DNA of 64,000 nt from the NCBI GenBank assembly GCA_033063855.1, contig CP093831.1:16430001-16494000 (forward strand). Reading direction: 5' to 3'. The notes under the pieces were generated by a model. That model had not been told where the DNA came from and did not search any database. It was given only the letters and a program-made list of their open reading frames with translations. Made by a program: the position numbers and the translations under genes. Source of the DNA: Smittia aterrima. Lineage: Eukaryota > Arthropoda > Insecta > Diptera > Chironomidae. Below, piece by piece: positions 23,873 through 34,480 of the stretch. The stretch's first letter is position 1, and each line of letters opens with the position of its first letter.

Positions 23873-25404
23873 TCCGAATAATGAGCCATTGATTACACTG
23901 CAAAAACCGTTCGCGGTTATGTATTAAACAGCATAGAAAAATACATAAATTTCATTTTTCTTTTTTTTTTTCGAGTAAACCCGCGAAAAATCGCACACAA
24001 TTTGAGTTTTTGGGATGAAAATTCGATCTCGTCGCCCCACCAAAAGAGCATTAAAAATTTTCTGTTTACGCACGGGAAAAAGCGCCAGCCAAAAAATATC
24101 ATTATTTCGAAATTATGTTGAACGAAATTATGCAAAAACTGGCATAAAATTTTAATCCATTTTCCATCGTGATGGACATTTAGTCCAGATTAATGCGAAA
24201 TGCATTTCGTGACCTGAGCGAGTGAGCGTTCGCTCGATTGGGATTTTCCGAGCTGGTAGCTTCGCATTATATTTAGCGCCGCTCGAAAAATAATAACTTT
24301 TATTATGTTCGCTGCGCTCGAAAAATATTTCGCTCCATCGAAAATGCACTTCGCGGAACCATGGCGAATTCGTTGGCTGCTGCTGCTGCTAATTTTATGC
24401 ACGGCATGTGTGTGAAGCACATAATCTAGTTCAGCATAATAAAGAGTAAAGGAGAGAAGAGCTGCTGGAAAAAAGAAGAAAAAAGAAAACGCATTTATAT
24501 TCATGTTCTACTCGATGTTTTACAAGCGAACGAAACAGAAATGAGATCTACAACGGCGCGGAGATTACGAATTGGAGCAGAATCGGATCGTTCTCACTCA
24601 AAGATTGACAAATGGGCGACGGTGAGACATCTGGAGCTCCTTGTAAACAAGTTTTTATTTTAATTTGCGATAGTTTGGCAAATTAAAAAATTCATCATTT
24701 GCTGACTGACTGACAACAAACACATGTGCAAGGCGATGTCAGAGCTTCAACTTCGCGTTGCGGATACATAAACGTATGCAAATTATATATTTTAATGCGG
24801 GGAATGGAGAAGAGGGACAGAGAGTGAGTGAGAGAGAGAAGGCAGTTGAAAAAACGGAATAACTATAAAAATTATCATAATAATTTCGATGTGAGCTTGT
24901 GTGGGTGGACGACAGAGCAATCATCTGGCACTTTTATGCACTTTTTACAGTTTTGCTGCATTTCCATACGATTCGCGTCGACTACTAGTCATGAGAACAC
25001 CTCTTTGAACGATGCTCGAGTGGCATTAGCTGTGCTTTTATGTAACGCTATTCCGCTAAAAGGTTTTTGTGCTATCATTGCTGAAGCTTCACTCAGGCGG
25101 CCTCCAGTCGACCATAATTCAATATTTTTATGCCGCGAGGCGCAAAAAAAAACTCGCAGAGAATATGTTTTATGTCCCAAGCAACCATTTGGGCATCGAA
25201 ACTAATTTTTTATGGAAATATCGTCGCGTGAAATTTATTTTAGCACGGACAATCTCTCGCTCGCGTTTACTCAACATCCTCACTGGCCGTTTAATCAAAT
25301 TAAGATTATTGAGTGGGAAAAAGGCTTGTTAAGTTAAAATCTATTTTTCATCACCGATCGAAGTCAAAAGCGTGAAAAACTGCACCGCAACAATTTTTTT
25401 TATG
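23873..25404. promoter_or_regulatory. Cluster of TTTATG/CATAAA words (Caudal/Abd-B-type homeodomain sites)
   Basis: Eleven matches occur in 1.53 kb: CATAAA at 23873, 23944, 24143 and 24767, and TTTATG at 24394, 24933, 25037, 25127, 25169, 25209 and 25399. At this base composition roughly two are expected. TTTATG/TTTATT is the core bound by Caudal and posterior Hox proteins. The region also has more CpG than its flanks. A developmental enhancer is an inference. Confidence 0.35.
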
Positions 25405-27021
25405 GTTTGGAGGCGATGAATTTTTCATTCAATTTGCTAATGCATCGCGAAGCCTTCAATTGTTTGACAGCGAAAGCTCTTTCCACATCAATCGACAAAA
25501 CACTAATTCTTTATTTAAACACGGAGCTGCACTCTCAACTCACAACTGCACTTGAAGGTCTAAACAAAACCACCGAATAATGAAAGCGAGCTATAAACAT
25601 GAGTCGGACGAAACAAAAAATCGCTGGCGGCTTGTGATTGTGGGATTATTGGGAAAGCGTCGAGATCAAAACAAAAGGCAATTCGAAACACGGTTGAAGA
25701 GTTGCAAAGCGATGTGCGGGGAATATCGGCGGCGCAGTTTTGCATACAAATCTACCTCAAAATGCTCGTGCGGCTCGTTGGTGAGAACTTTTCGCGTTGC
25801 TAAAATATTTTCGCCACAAAAGCCAGAGTTGAAGCCTGAAACAGAACGAAACCTGAAATTCTTTTCGCACGATCTGCTTCTGCCTAGATTTTCGAAAAAA
25901 TTATGCATCATTGTGCAAAAATTTATATTTCGCAGGGCACCAAAAATAATTCTCTTTTTTAATGCAATGAGAAATGAGCTGAATTTATAAAAACAACGAA
26001 TTTATAATTTTTTCTGCAGTTCTCGTTCGTTTTTTTATTCAATAATAATATTTCGTATTTTAATTTAAAATTTTATTTTTTGTTCATGAATGGCACAAAA
26101 ATAAATAAAATAACATTTTTGTTTTTGGTTTTCGATTGAGAAGTTTCTTCAAAGCAGCAAATGGAAATAGAATGTGAAGCTCTCTTTCGATGACAAGGAT
26201 TTTACTTAATTCATTTGATTTCCATGAACTGCTTTGTGGTGAAAAGTAGAGCAAAGGAACATTTGGAAATTACGAAATATTGTTTCTCTTTTTGTCGTAA
26301 TTGATAAATGTTCCCTTCACTCGAAGTTTCGTGATTCTGAAGTGGCCTCTTGAAGACGACAGCAAGAAACATCAAAGTCAGTCGATTTTCCATCAAGAAA
26401 AAGTCTGTCTCTCTATTTCTTTATTTTCTTCCCGCTCGATGTGATTTAATCCAACCGATCAAATCTCGAGGAAGGAGAGAAATAATCTTTTGATGTCACT
26501 TTGACAGGCGAGAAAAATTGCTTTCGTCCAACCAAGCGAACAACATCCGGCACATGTCACCAGCAAAAACAAAAGCCGTGGAAGAATATCACGACTCTTA
26601 TCGGTCTGATTCGACTCTTCTGCTGTGTCTTCAATGTTCAGCCTATGTCTCCGTAGTGAAGATGAATCAGCGCTTGCTTTTGAAAGTCTCGTCTGCGCTT
26701 TATGGGAAATTCTGTTTCTTTTGATAAAAAATTCATAAATTTTCCTTACGTACATTTTCACAAGTTTTTTTTCTTTCTCTTCGCTTTTGCTCGTTCATAA
26801 TAATAAGAAATCACAAATAAATTTTGAGAACATAAAAAGAATGATATTTATGGCTTCTTTCGAGCATTCTTCTTCAGTTTTAGTTGAAGGAATAACTTTC
26901 ATCGTAAAGCATAGTTTTGTTTCTAAGAAAACAGAAGGGAAAACTTAAAGGAAACTTCTTTTTTTATTCTTGCTTCTAACAGAATGAAAACTTTTCGTCT
27001 AAAAAGGTTTAAAGCGATGGG

Positions 27022-27108
27022 GGTTGATCGCGAATGATGTCATGGTCAAGGAATTAAAGGAAGAGAATTGAGTAATCTAAGATTGCGTGACATCATTCAC
27101 GATCGACC
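27022..27108. ncRNA. Candidate hairpin RNA with 23-bp arms (unrecognised)
   Basis: The arm at 27022-27044 (begins GGTTGATCGCG) pairs with the arm at 27086-27108 (ends GATCGACC) over 23 positions: 20 Watson-Crick pairs, 2 G-U pairs and a single C-A mismatch, with a 41-nt loop. Arm length, near-complete pairing and overall size (87 nt) suit a microRNA precursor or small hairpin RNA. Neither arm matches an insect microRNA I can recall. It sits about 0.8 kb beyond the partner-of-paired stop. A small inverted-repeat transposon remnant is the main alternative. Strand of transcription cannot be told from sequence alone. Confidence 0.45.
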
Positions 27109-27869
27109 GATAATAAGAATTCAAAGGAAAATAAAAACTTTAAGGCCATTTTCTGATGCAGTTATTCATTTCAATCTTTCTTCTTTTTTTTCCTAGAGAA
27201 CTCTTAACAAAAAGCGAACTTTTTTTCTTTTTCATTATTTAACTTAAGAATTTATTAAAGAAAATAATTTCTCGTTTCGTTCGTAAAAAAGAAGGAGAAA
27301 TAAACTAACAACTTTTATCTTTTGTCCATTGTTGTATCACATAACTTCTTAGAATTCTAAAAAAATGTCATTTTAAGATACGAGATCAGCATGGATGCGA
27401 TCCTTACTGTTATTATTTACGATTCCTCGTAGAATTCTTTCATTAAACTTCTCGGGGATCCATTCAGAATGAATGTTTATGTTGTCTCTTGGTTGTCGAG
27501 ATGAAAAAGCTAATGAGTATCCTTTTGTCAAGACGACAGAAATACGAGTCAAGTGACTTTGAGACATTATTTACAAACAAGGTCCAGAGCCTTTTTTTCT
27601 TCCTTCTACGACTTGATATCATTTTTCTACTTAAAGTGCCAGAGGAGAATGGAAAGAAATGTCTAATTAATCTTTTTTTTTCTTCAGTTCACCTTCTAGG
27701 AATTTCGTTTTGCTTCTCTCCTTTCATGTGCGATCCTCACAAGTTGTGTGAGAGAGAAGTTTCTTATTCTAGTCCATGTATTGCCAAAAAAATCTCTTCA
27801 TGAGAAAATCGAAGTTTACGGATGCGTTTTGAAGTCTTCCATGTTGCATTAGTATGGTTTCAATGGAGT

Positions 27870-27875
27870 TTTATT
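27870..27875 (-). terminator. Polyadenylation signal of the partner-of-paired gene
   Basis: TTTATT on the + strand reads as AATAAA on the minus strand, about 55 bp past the stop codon at 27928. Confidence 0.5.
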
Positions 27876-27927
27876 TAGTTTTTTCTTTTTTTTTGGAGTA
27901 AAATTTGGGACGTTCCATCACACACAT

Positions 27928-29385
27928 TCACCTTACAAGCCATAATCCGAGGTTGACAGATTTTAATTTTGGTAACTTCATGATGATTTCGATTCCCTTC
28001 GGTGAAATTTTCGTGCAGCCATACAAGTCAATCGATTGTAAGTTCACTAATTCGTTGGCTAACATTTCTAATCCTTTGTCAGTGATTTTACTACATTGGC
28101 CGACGTTTAGAACCTCCAAGTGATGCATCTTTGTAAGCTTCTCGAGACCTTCGTCGCTGATTTGGCATGAACTCAAGCTTAATGACTTTAAACGAAACAA
28201 GCCTTGTGATATATGTTGAAGCGCTTGATCGCCAATCTTCTCACAGAAGCTGACGTCGAGCGATGAGATTCTGCATCCGCCATCCTCAGCAAGACCCGCC
28301 ATTCCAATGTCCGAAATATTATCACAAGCACGTAAATTTAATTCTTCTAATTTTGGCATTTTAGATAAAAATTTAAGTCCACTATCGGTCACCGATATAC
28401 AAAAGCTCAGATTAATTGTCTTTAGGTTGGTTAGGCCTTGAGCGATGTGCTTGAGTGAGTCATCCGATAATCTTTGGCAGTCTTGCAGACCTAAATACTC
28501 TAACTGAAGGTTTCCTTCAGCCGTATTTTTGCTTAGCCCAGCTAAATGACCAATGCCTTGATCCGAGATGTGCCAGCATGACCTCAAGTTCAACTTTTTA
28601 AGGTTTTTCAATCCCCAAGCTATCAGCAAGAGACCAGTATTCGTAATGAGACTACAGCCGCCGAGCTCTAACACCTCGAGGTTTTTAACATATTGCGCTA
28701 TTCGTCCAAGACTCGTATCGGAGATCTGTTTACACAATGACAAGTCTAGCACTTTCAAGTTCGGCAGTTCGATGGCAAACGCTGTGCTGATAGCTAGGTC
28801 CGTCACGTTGTAGCAGCCGGAAAGGTTGAGCGACTCTAGATTTGTTACGCCAGTCACGACATCCTTTAACTTTTGCTTCTGCGATAGAATTTGAATGTTT
28901 CGGATGCCTCGCCTCATGAGCGACTGAAAAAACGACGATGGAGGTGACTTTCTAAGGTGTAGCTTTGCATGAACTCCTTTCCAAACGCTTTTTGAATAGC
29001 AGGCGTCACGCCACGCCGTGCAGACTTGAGCTGCGTTTCCGCGATCCTTTACATCGAGATATGAGAATATCATTGTTAGAATCTCTGGGTATAAATGACC
29101 GATGTGTGTTCCTTCTGGTGGTGGAGGACTTGGCGATGCATTTTGTCGGATAATTGGTGCTATCGTTGTTATGTGCCTCCGAGGATTGTAATGATGGGTC
29201 GAAGGTGGAGGCGCTGGCTGCATGTGTTGAATGCTGTAAGGTGCATATCGATGAATACTCAAGTTTCCCGGGTGTGAATGGTGTGTAAACTGATGCGGAT
29301 GATTGCTGGTTGGGAATTGGTACATATGAGGGATGTGACTGAAGAACCGATGAGGAATCTCCGTCATCCATTGCGCCTCATCCAT
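27928..29385 (-). CDS. ppa: F-box/LRR protein, FBXL14 homologue (partner of paired)
   Basis: This is a single uninterrupted exon of 485 codons. The N-terminal 90 residues are low-complexity, rich in His, Pro, Ser and Tyr, and probably disordered. The F-box spans about residues 97-140 (HLYPEILTMIFSYLDVKDR, then AAQVCTAWRDACY) and docks on SKP1 in an SCF ubiquitin ligase. From about residue 160 to the end run leucine-rich repeats of the cysteine-containing type (for example LESLNLSGCYNVTD, LEVLELGGCSLITN, LKKLNLRSCWHISD), which bind substrate. It ends in LKSVNLGLWLVR, a C-terminus typical of FBXL14. In Drosophila this protein promotes degradation of the pair-rule factor Paired, and FBXL14 in vertebrates targets Snail-type factors. 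The start is the first Met of the open frame; the F-box and repeats are complete. The intronless structure is normal for this gene. Confidence 0.93.
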   Translation of the reverse strand: MDEAQWMTEIPHRFFSHIPHMYQFPTSNHPHQFTHHSHPGNLSIHRYAPYSIQHMQPAPPPSTHHYNPRRHITTIAPIIRQNASPSPPPPEGTHIGHLYPEILTMIFSYLDVKDRGNAAQVCTAWRDACYSKSVWKGVHAKLHLRKSPPSSFFQSLMRRGIRNIQILSQKQKLKDVVTGVTNLESLNLSGCYNVTDLAISTAFAIELPNLKVLDLSLCKQISDTSLGRIAQYVKNLEVLELGGCSLITNTGLLLIAWGLKNLKKLNLRSCWHISDQGIGHLAGLSKNTAEGNLQLEYLGLQDCQRLSDDSLKHIAQGLTNLKTINLSFCISVTDSGLKFLSKMPKLEELNLRACDNISDIGMAGLAEDGGCRISSLDVSFCEKIGDQALQHISQGLFRLKSLSLSSCQISDEGLEKLTKMHHLEVLNVGQCSKITDKGLEMLANELVNLQSIDLYGCTKISPKGIEIIMKLPKLKSVNLGLWLVR

Positions 29386-30472
29386 TTTATACTTCAGTTC
29401 GCACTTGTTACAAAGTTTTCAATTCTTTTTAATGTTCTCCTTGACGCAATGTCTCTCAATTGATTTTAATTTGTTCTTTCAAGTGAGAATAATTCACAAA
29501 AGCGAAATCGAAGAACAAACACTTTCAATTGCAAATATTTCTGAATTCATATTCAATTGTTGTTTCGTAAATTATTTTTTATTTTCTTCATTTTTCATTG
29601 TTTTGTAAAAATAAAAACACATCGTTAAGAAATTCACCCACAGAACTAGCGAAATGCTCGTGTAATTATTTTATTTCGAAATCACTCGTTGCGGCGATAA
29701 GTTCAGTTATTTCAAAGTTTTATTCGGTCGTTGATTTTCAATCGTTTTAATTTTTTTACACACTTCTCTTGCACGCATCGAATTGATAAAGCTTCGCGGT
29801 TGTATCGTTATTTCTGTTTGTAAAACAAGCGATTCACCACGAAAATATTAATTTTCTTTCAAGACTATTTTTACCGAACCGAACAGCACAACGTTAGCAA
29901 TACATCTGATCAACGAACACTGAAATATCTGCGCTCACAAATATCTTTATGTGAGAGAGAATGAAGATACCGAAACTCGCTCAATGCATTTATTTAGCGA
30001 TGTGAGTTTCACGATTGTGTTGGTTTTTATGAGACAAGTAAACTGTGCACACGTGAATTGCATATTTTGTAAAAATAAATGTTGAAGGACTTATAGTTTG
30101 AAGATTTCTATTAAGCAATGTTTAAATAATTATTTTTCTTTGTTTAAATTATTTCATTTTAATAAATAAAGTGTTTTATTTTCTTGAAATAAAAATCGAC
30201 TAGCAAAGTGTAATGTTTACATTTTGAATTCTCTCTTTGATCTCACTTATACAACGAGAATGGTATCTCTCGCCAACGAACAAGACTTCCTTTGATAATA
30301 TTTCAGAGTCGAATTTAGGAGAAGCTAAAAAAGTTTTGAAATTTTTCAACCAAATATTATTCAATCGAGTAATTTAATTAATGTTTGACACGTTTTTTTA
30401 TATGTTGTTAAAGTCAAATGACAATTTGAAAAAATAAAAATATATTTTCATTGAAATATTCTGAATGAAAAC

Positions 30473-30522
30473 TGTACAAATGTAAATTTGTTGAAATCAT
30501 TTCAACAGTTATAACTTGTACA
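30473..30522. repeat. 50-bp nested palindrome
   Basis: The outer arms TGTACAA (30473-30479) and TTGTACA (30516-30522) enclose inner arms GTTGAAAT (30490-30497) and ATTTCAAC (30499-30506) around one central base. Both arm pairs are perfect and nearly concentric. The short centre would suit a cruciform or a dimeric protein site more than an RNA hairpin. Confidence 0.4.
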
Positions 30523-33500
30523 AGTTTCTCGTTCAACTTTCTGGTTTGAAACTCATAAACTTTCATCGAAAATTATTCGAATGGAGCTTTTGAAACTTTT
30601 ATGTTGTAGCATTGATTCAAAGTTATGCTTAAGGATCGAGAGAAAATAAAAGCTCTCCTTATCATGTTGATTATAAACTATAAAGCTAAAAATCCTTAAG
30701 GAAAAATGAAATACTTAAAAAGAATGGCTTAATATTTCACATACATTTTAAGCAGATTTCGAATTGTGTAAACAAAATATTAACAATCGAAGCGAATTCA
30801 AACAAATGTTAATCGACTAATAAATATTTCCAGGACTTATGTGGTTCAAGACAAAGTTACATTTCATCTTATACCTGTTAGTCTTACTTTCAATGGCCTT
30901 TTTCTTCTTTTTCGCCGTTCATACATTAACTTTTTTCTTCTTTTCTTTAAATCGATATGCTTGATCTTCAAACGTAAGAGACCGACAACTCGAGCATTCG
31001 TAAGCAATTCAAACTTCTTTCGCATTCAACTGGTATTGGATTCTCTTTTTTGGTGTCCGGACTCGAGCTGCTTTTCCTTTTGATTCTTTTCTCTCAAAAC
31101 TTTTTCGACAATTTCTTTCAAGTCTCGTTTCCCCGATCTTTGCATTTGAAAGGATCGGCGAGATTTTGTTTCTTTGGTCATCTCTTTCTTTCTCTCATTC
31201 TGATTTATTATTTCGTTATGTGAGTCGAATTCACGTGCATTGAATTACAGACGACAAACTCTGAATGAAATATGCGAAAATGTTGAAAGACTTAATGTTG
31301 TGCGATCGGTGAGGGATCATTGCCAATTAGTTTGCCAATCTAATTTGTTGTTCGTCTAACATTTTTTAAGAAGCTAAACGTTTATCAAGTTAAACATTTT
31401 CGCCAGAAGCTCGTTTTCTAGGAGCAATCATTCATCATTATCCTTCGCCTAAAGATCTTTCGCAGGCTTTTGAAATATTGCAGCTAGCTCATGGCGTCAG
31501 ATCGAAATGATCACGTAACGCGTTGCTAGAGATAATCGCATCGTTCAATCTCCTCCTCATAAATCTGCTCCAAATTAATTTCTAACGAGAAAATAAATAC
31601 AGAGGACTCACCAAGGCATCGAGGATTCTCTCGATAAAAATAATTATAGTCTGCATCGTGTCGAAAATAAATCTTTTTGTTGTTCGCTGCATTCTAGAAT
31701 TCGTTACTGTGTAATGAATAATGAAAATGATGATGAGTTGGTGAGGCGGCAACAGCAGATTCACTAGAAATGTTAATTCTTCTAAAAGGAAAATAAAACT
31801 TTTCAACAATAAAATCTAAAACTTTTCGAAATGGTAATGACAGAGAAATAAATTTTATTACATTTCTGGTGAATTTGTGCCTCTAAAAATTAATTAAACG
31901 AAACGATGAAAGTAGCCGGGGACTTTGGAGCTAGTTGGGGAGACGAAGGCAATAATAAATATGCGTAACAAATTAACAAACGATTTTTCTCTCTCTCTCT
32001 TCGCTCCGAGACGCTTTTGTTATGAATATATCATTAATTTTCATTAATTTAAATTACACATTTTACTTTTATTCAAGCTCGAGCAAAAGGCTCATGAATT
32101 TATGTATGATTAGTGTCCATATTCGTATTAATGACTTCCACAATGACTTATAATCTCGTGTTTACTAAAAAATATCGAATCGAATTCGTTTCGTGCTTCA
32201 GAAATCTGCAAATAAATCGTTGCGAATTAATCTTCGACAGGTCGTGATTCGCTTGCGCCAGCTGTCAAGCTTCGTCATTTCTTCGAAGATAATTTATAGT
32301 TTTATCGCCTCTCGTCTCGCGCAAGAACCCGAAACGTCGATAAAAGTCATTAATTTCCTAATAAAGCCATTCATTCATCCCGAACTTGGTTGGTGGTAGC
32401 TCACTGTTGGAATGCGACGTGAAGGATTCTTTAAAAGCCAGTTTCAAGTCGAAGTCAATTAACATCGAGAAAAATGAGTTATAGAAAGCGAGTTTCAAAT
32501 GTAATTAATTATATCGAGAGGAGAATGGTGTAATAAGATGGAATAAATTAACTGAAGATGACTGGCGGCTCCGAAATGAGCCACCAAGCGATCGAAGTAA
32601 AGAAGGAGAATATTTCTGATCAAGCAGGGATTTCGTTTGCTACTTCAAATCTCTATCTAACACACTTCGACAGTTTAAATCCCTGAGTTTAGAAGTTTTT
32701 AAAGCGTTTTCGGATTTTATCTCGTGTTGAAAAGGCATCAACAGCAACAAATATCTTTTCTCTTTCTCATCGGATTTTCTCGTCGGAACTTTTCTTTTTG
32801 TTCCTGTTGAAACAAAACAACACAAAGCGCTAAAGAAATCTTTAAAGAAAAAGATTCTTTCATGGAGCGAAAGCAAAGCAGGATTGTCTGCGGAGAAACT
32901 CAAATAAACCAAATGAAATAATGATTCTTAAATACAGGTTTAAGAGATTTAATTGATGTTACCTTCGAACACAAACAAGACGATGCACTTGACTTGATAT
33001 TTGTTTGATCGAGTTGTGATTAAGAAACTTGTTGAAGAACTCAAGAGTTTTGAATTGTAAATCAAGAACCGTTTAAGAAATTCAATGTTAAGTGTGAACT
33101 CTAAGTCCCTAGTGAGACAATGACTCAACCACAAAGTGACTCAACATGCTTATCAATGTCTTGTCGTTCAGATAAATCGCCTAACAATTTATCTTGTCTT
33201 TTCAAAAAAGAATCAATGCTTCATGTCAAAACCTCTTCTCACGCCGATGCAATAAACACAAATTATAATTAACAATATCGTCACTTTTCTCATCCAGCTT
33301 GAAATATTTCTTCTCATTCTCTATTTTTAGTTGAAACCACAAATCGGTTTTCTTTCAAGAATTGCGTTTGCTAAGCTCCGCCTTTTCTCTTCGGCAAAGA
33401 AAAGCAAAGCAGCGTGAGATGAAATGTTGAAGAATTGAGAAATCCCAAAAGAAAATATTTCTCTTTGATGTGCGCCGATCGTGTTCTCGAAGGAAACTTC

Positions 33501-34423
33501 GCGGTCAACATATTTTCAATTAAAGATAACAAGTTTATGAATGAAGCGGAAAAAAAAGAGTTTTCCATGTTGCAACTTAACGCGGAACACAACAGAATTA
33601 AATGAAAGCAATGATTTGTACAACGTGAGAGAGAGTCGCAAGCTTTTCTCTCAATCATTTCGCTCTCTTTTTTCCCTGATGGTTGAAATATATCCAGATC
33701 CATCTATTCAATGTTGAACCACTCGCTCTCACAAGTATTTCAAGTTTCGTTACGAACGGATCGGTGTCGAATCGCTGCTCGGGATATTTTTGTTGTTATA
33801 TGCAAAAAAAAATAAAGGAAAAGACAAAGTGAAGCGAATTTATAATATTCTTAGAAATGATTGATTAAGGAAAATAAATTTTCTCGTGAAAGAAGCGTGA
33901 AAAGCCCAACGGATATTTTCTCCACGCTTTGATGTGCTAACGTCGAATGATAAAAATTATGCTTTAATTAGAAATTCGATGTGCCAAACTAAATCTGCAT
34001 AAACCGTGAATCGTGAACTAAAAATTCTTCTCCTCGTAAATCGCGGAAAGTTTCGCGATTAATTTAAATTTCCGCTCATGTTTTAAGAATTATGTTGTGG
34101 AAAAAAGAAACATAAAAAAGTTTTGTGTTTTGCATCGAAGAAAAATTGTGGAATATTTTTCTTTTGCACAAAGGCGAATCAAGATTGTGCAAAGAGCTGG
34201 AAAAGCGCAAGCCAAAAATATTGTAAAGTTTGCTATTAGCGTAAAGTAATTGAATTCACAAAAGGAATGAATTTATCATCGACGACGGTAAAAGCTTAGA
34301 AAGAAGTGAAAGATTGTGGGAAAAGTGAAGTTAAGAAATCTAAGGAAAAATTGCGCTTAGATTTGTGAAAGTCAATTTGAGACGTGGGCGAAGTTACTGC
34401 AGATTTAAATCAAAATAAAAAGA

Positions 34424-34459
34424 ATGGAGATTTGAATGCGCTTCGAGACAAATATTTAA
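34424..34459 (+). promoter_or_regulatory. Two short upstream ORFs before Wnt5
   Basis: ATG-GAG-ATT-TGA at 34424-34435 is followed directly by an 8-codon frame at 34436-34459 ending in TAA. Both end before the Wnt5 ATG at 34481, which has AAA just upstream, a good fly start context. If these bases are in the mRNA leader, the two ORFs could reduce translation of Wnt5. Confidence 0.4.
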
Positions 34460-34480
34460 GAAAAATAAAATCTTGAGAAA

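Larger units (their letters stand above)
10042..27927. other. 17.9-kb region without recognisable genes
   Basis: Between the RYBP stop and the partner-of-paired stop I find no open frame with domain content, codon pattern or splice partners of a real gene; the longest frames (about 137 aa at 19421-19834 and 25580-25990) look random. The interval is not uniform. A CpG-rich promoter-like patch lies at about 13216-14340. The 12-24 kb part is rich in purine/pyrimidine-skewed words. A TTTATG/CATAAA cluster spans 23873-25404. A hairpin with 23-bp arms lies at 27022-27108. Likely content is long-range regulatory DNA, a long 5'-UTR intron or a noncoding transcript. Confidence 0.5.
29386..34480. other. 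5.1-kb intergenic region between ppa and Wnt5 (divergent)
   Basis: No gene is recognised. The left end is ppa promoter/5' UTR and the right end is Wnt5 promoter/5' UTR. A 50-bp nested palindrome lies at 30473-30522. CT-dinucleotide runs occur near 31990. Two short upstream ORFs precede the Wnt5 start (34424-34435 and 34436-34459). Open frames here are short and lack domain features. Confidence 0.55.

Noticed and set aside
24196..24209. 14-bp palindrome CGAAATGCATTTCG
   Set aside because: A few perfect palindromes of this size are expected by chance in 64 kb.
25580..25990. 136-codon frame inside the TTTATG-rich region
   Set aside because: It is basic and low in structure, with no family resemblance and no splice signals fitting a gene.
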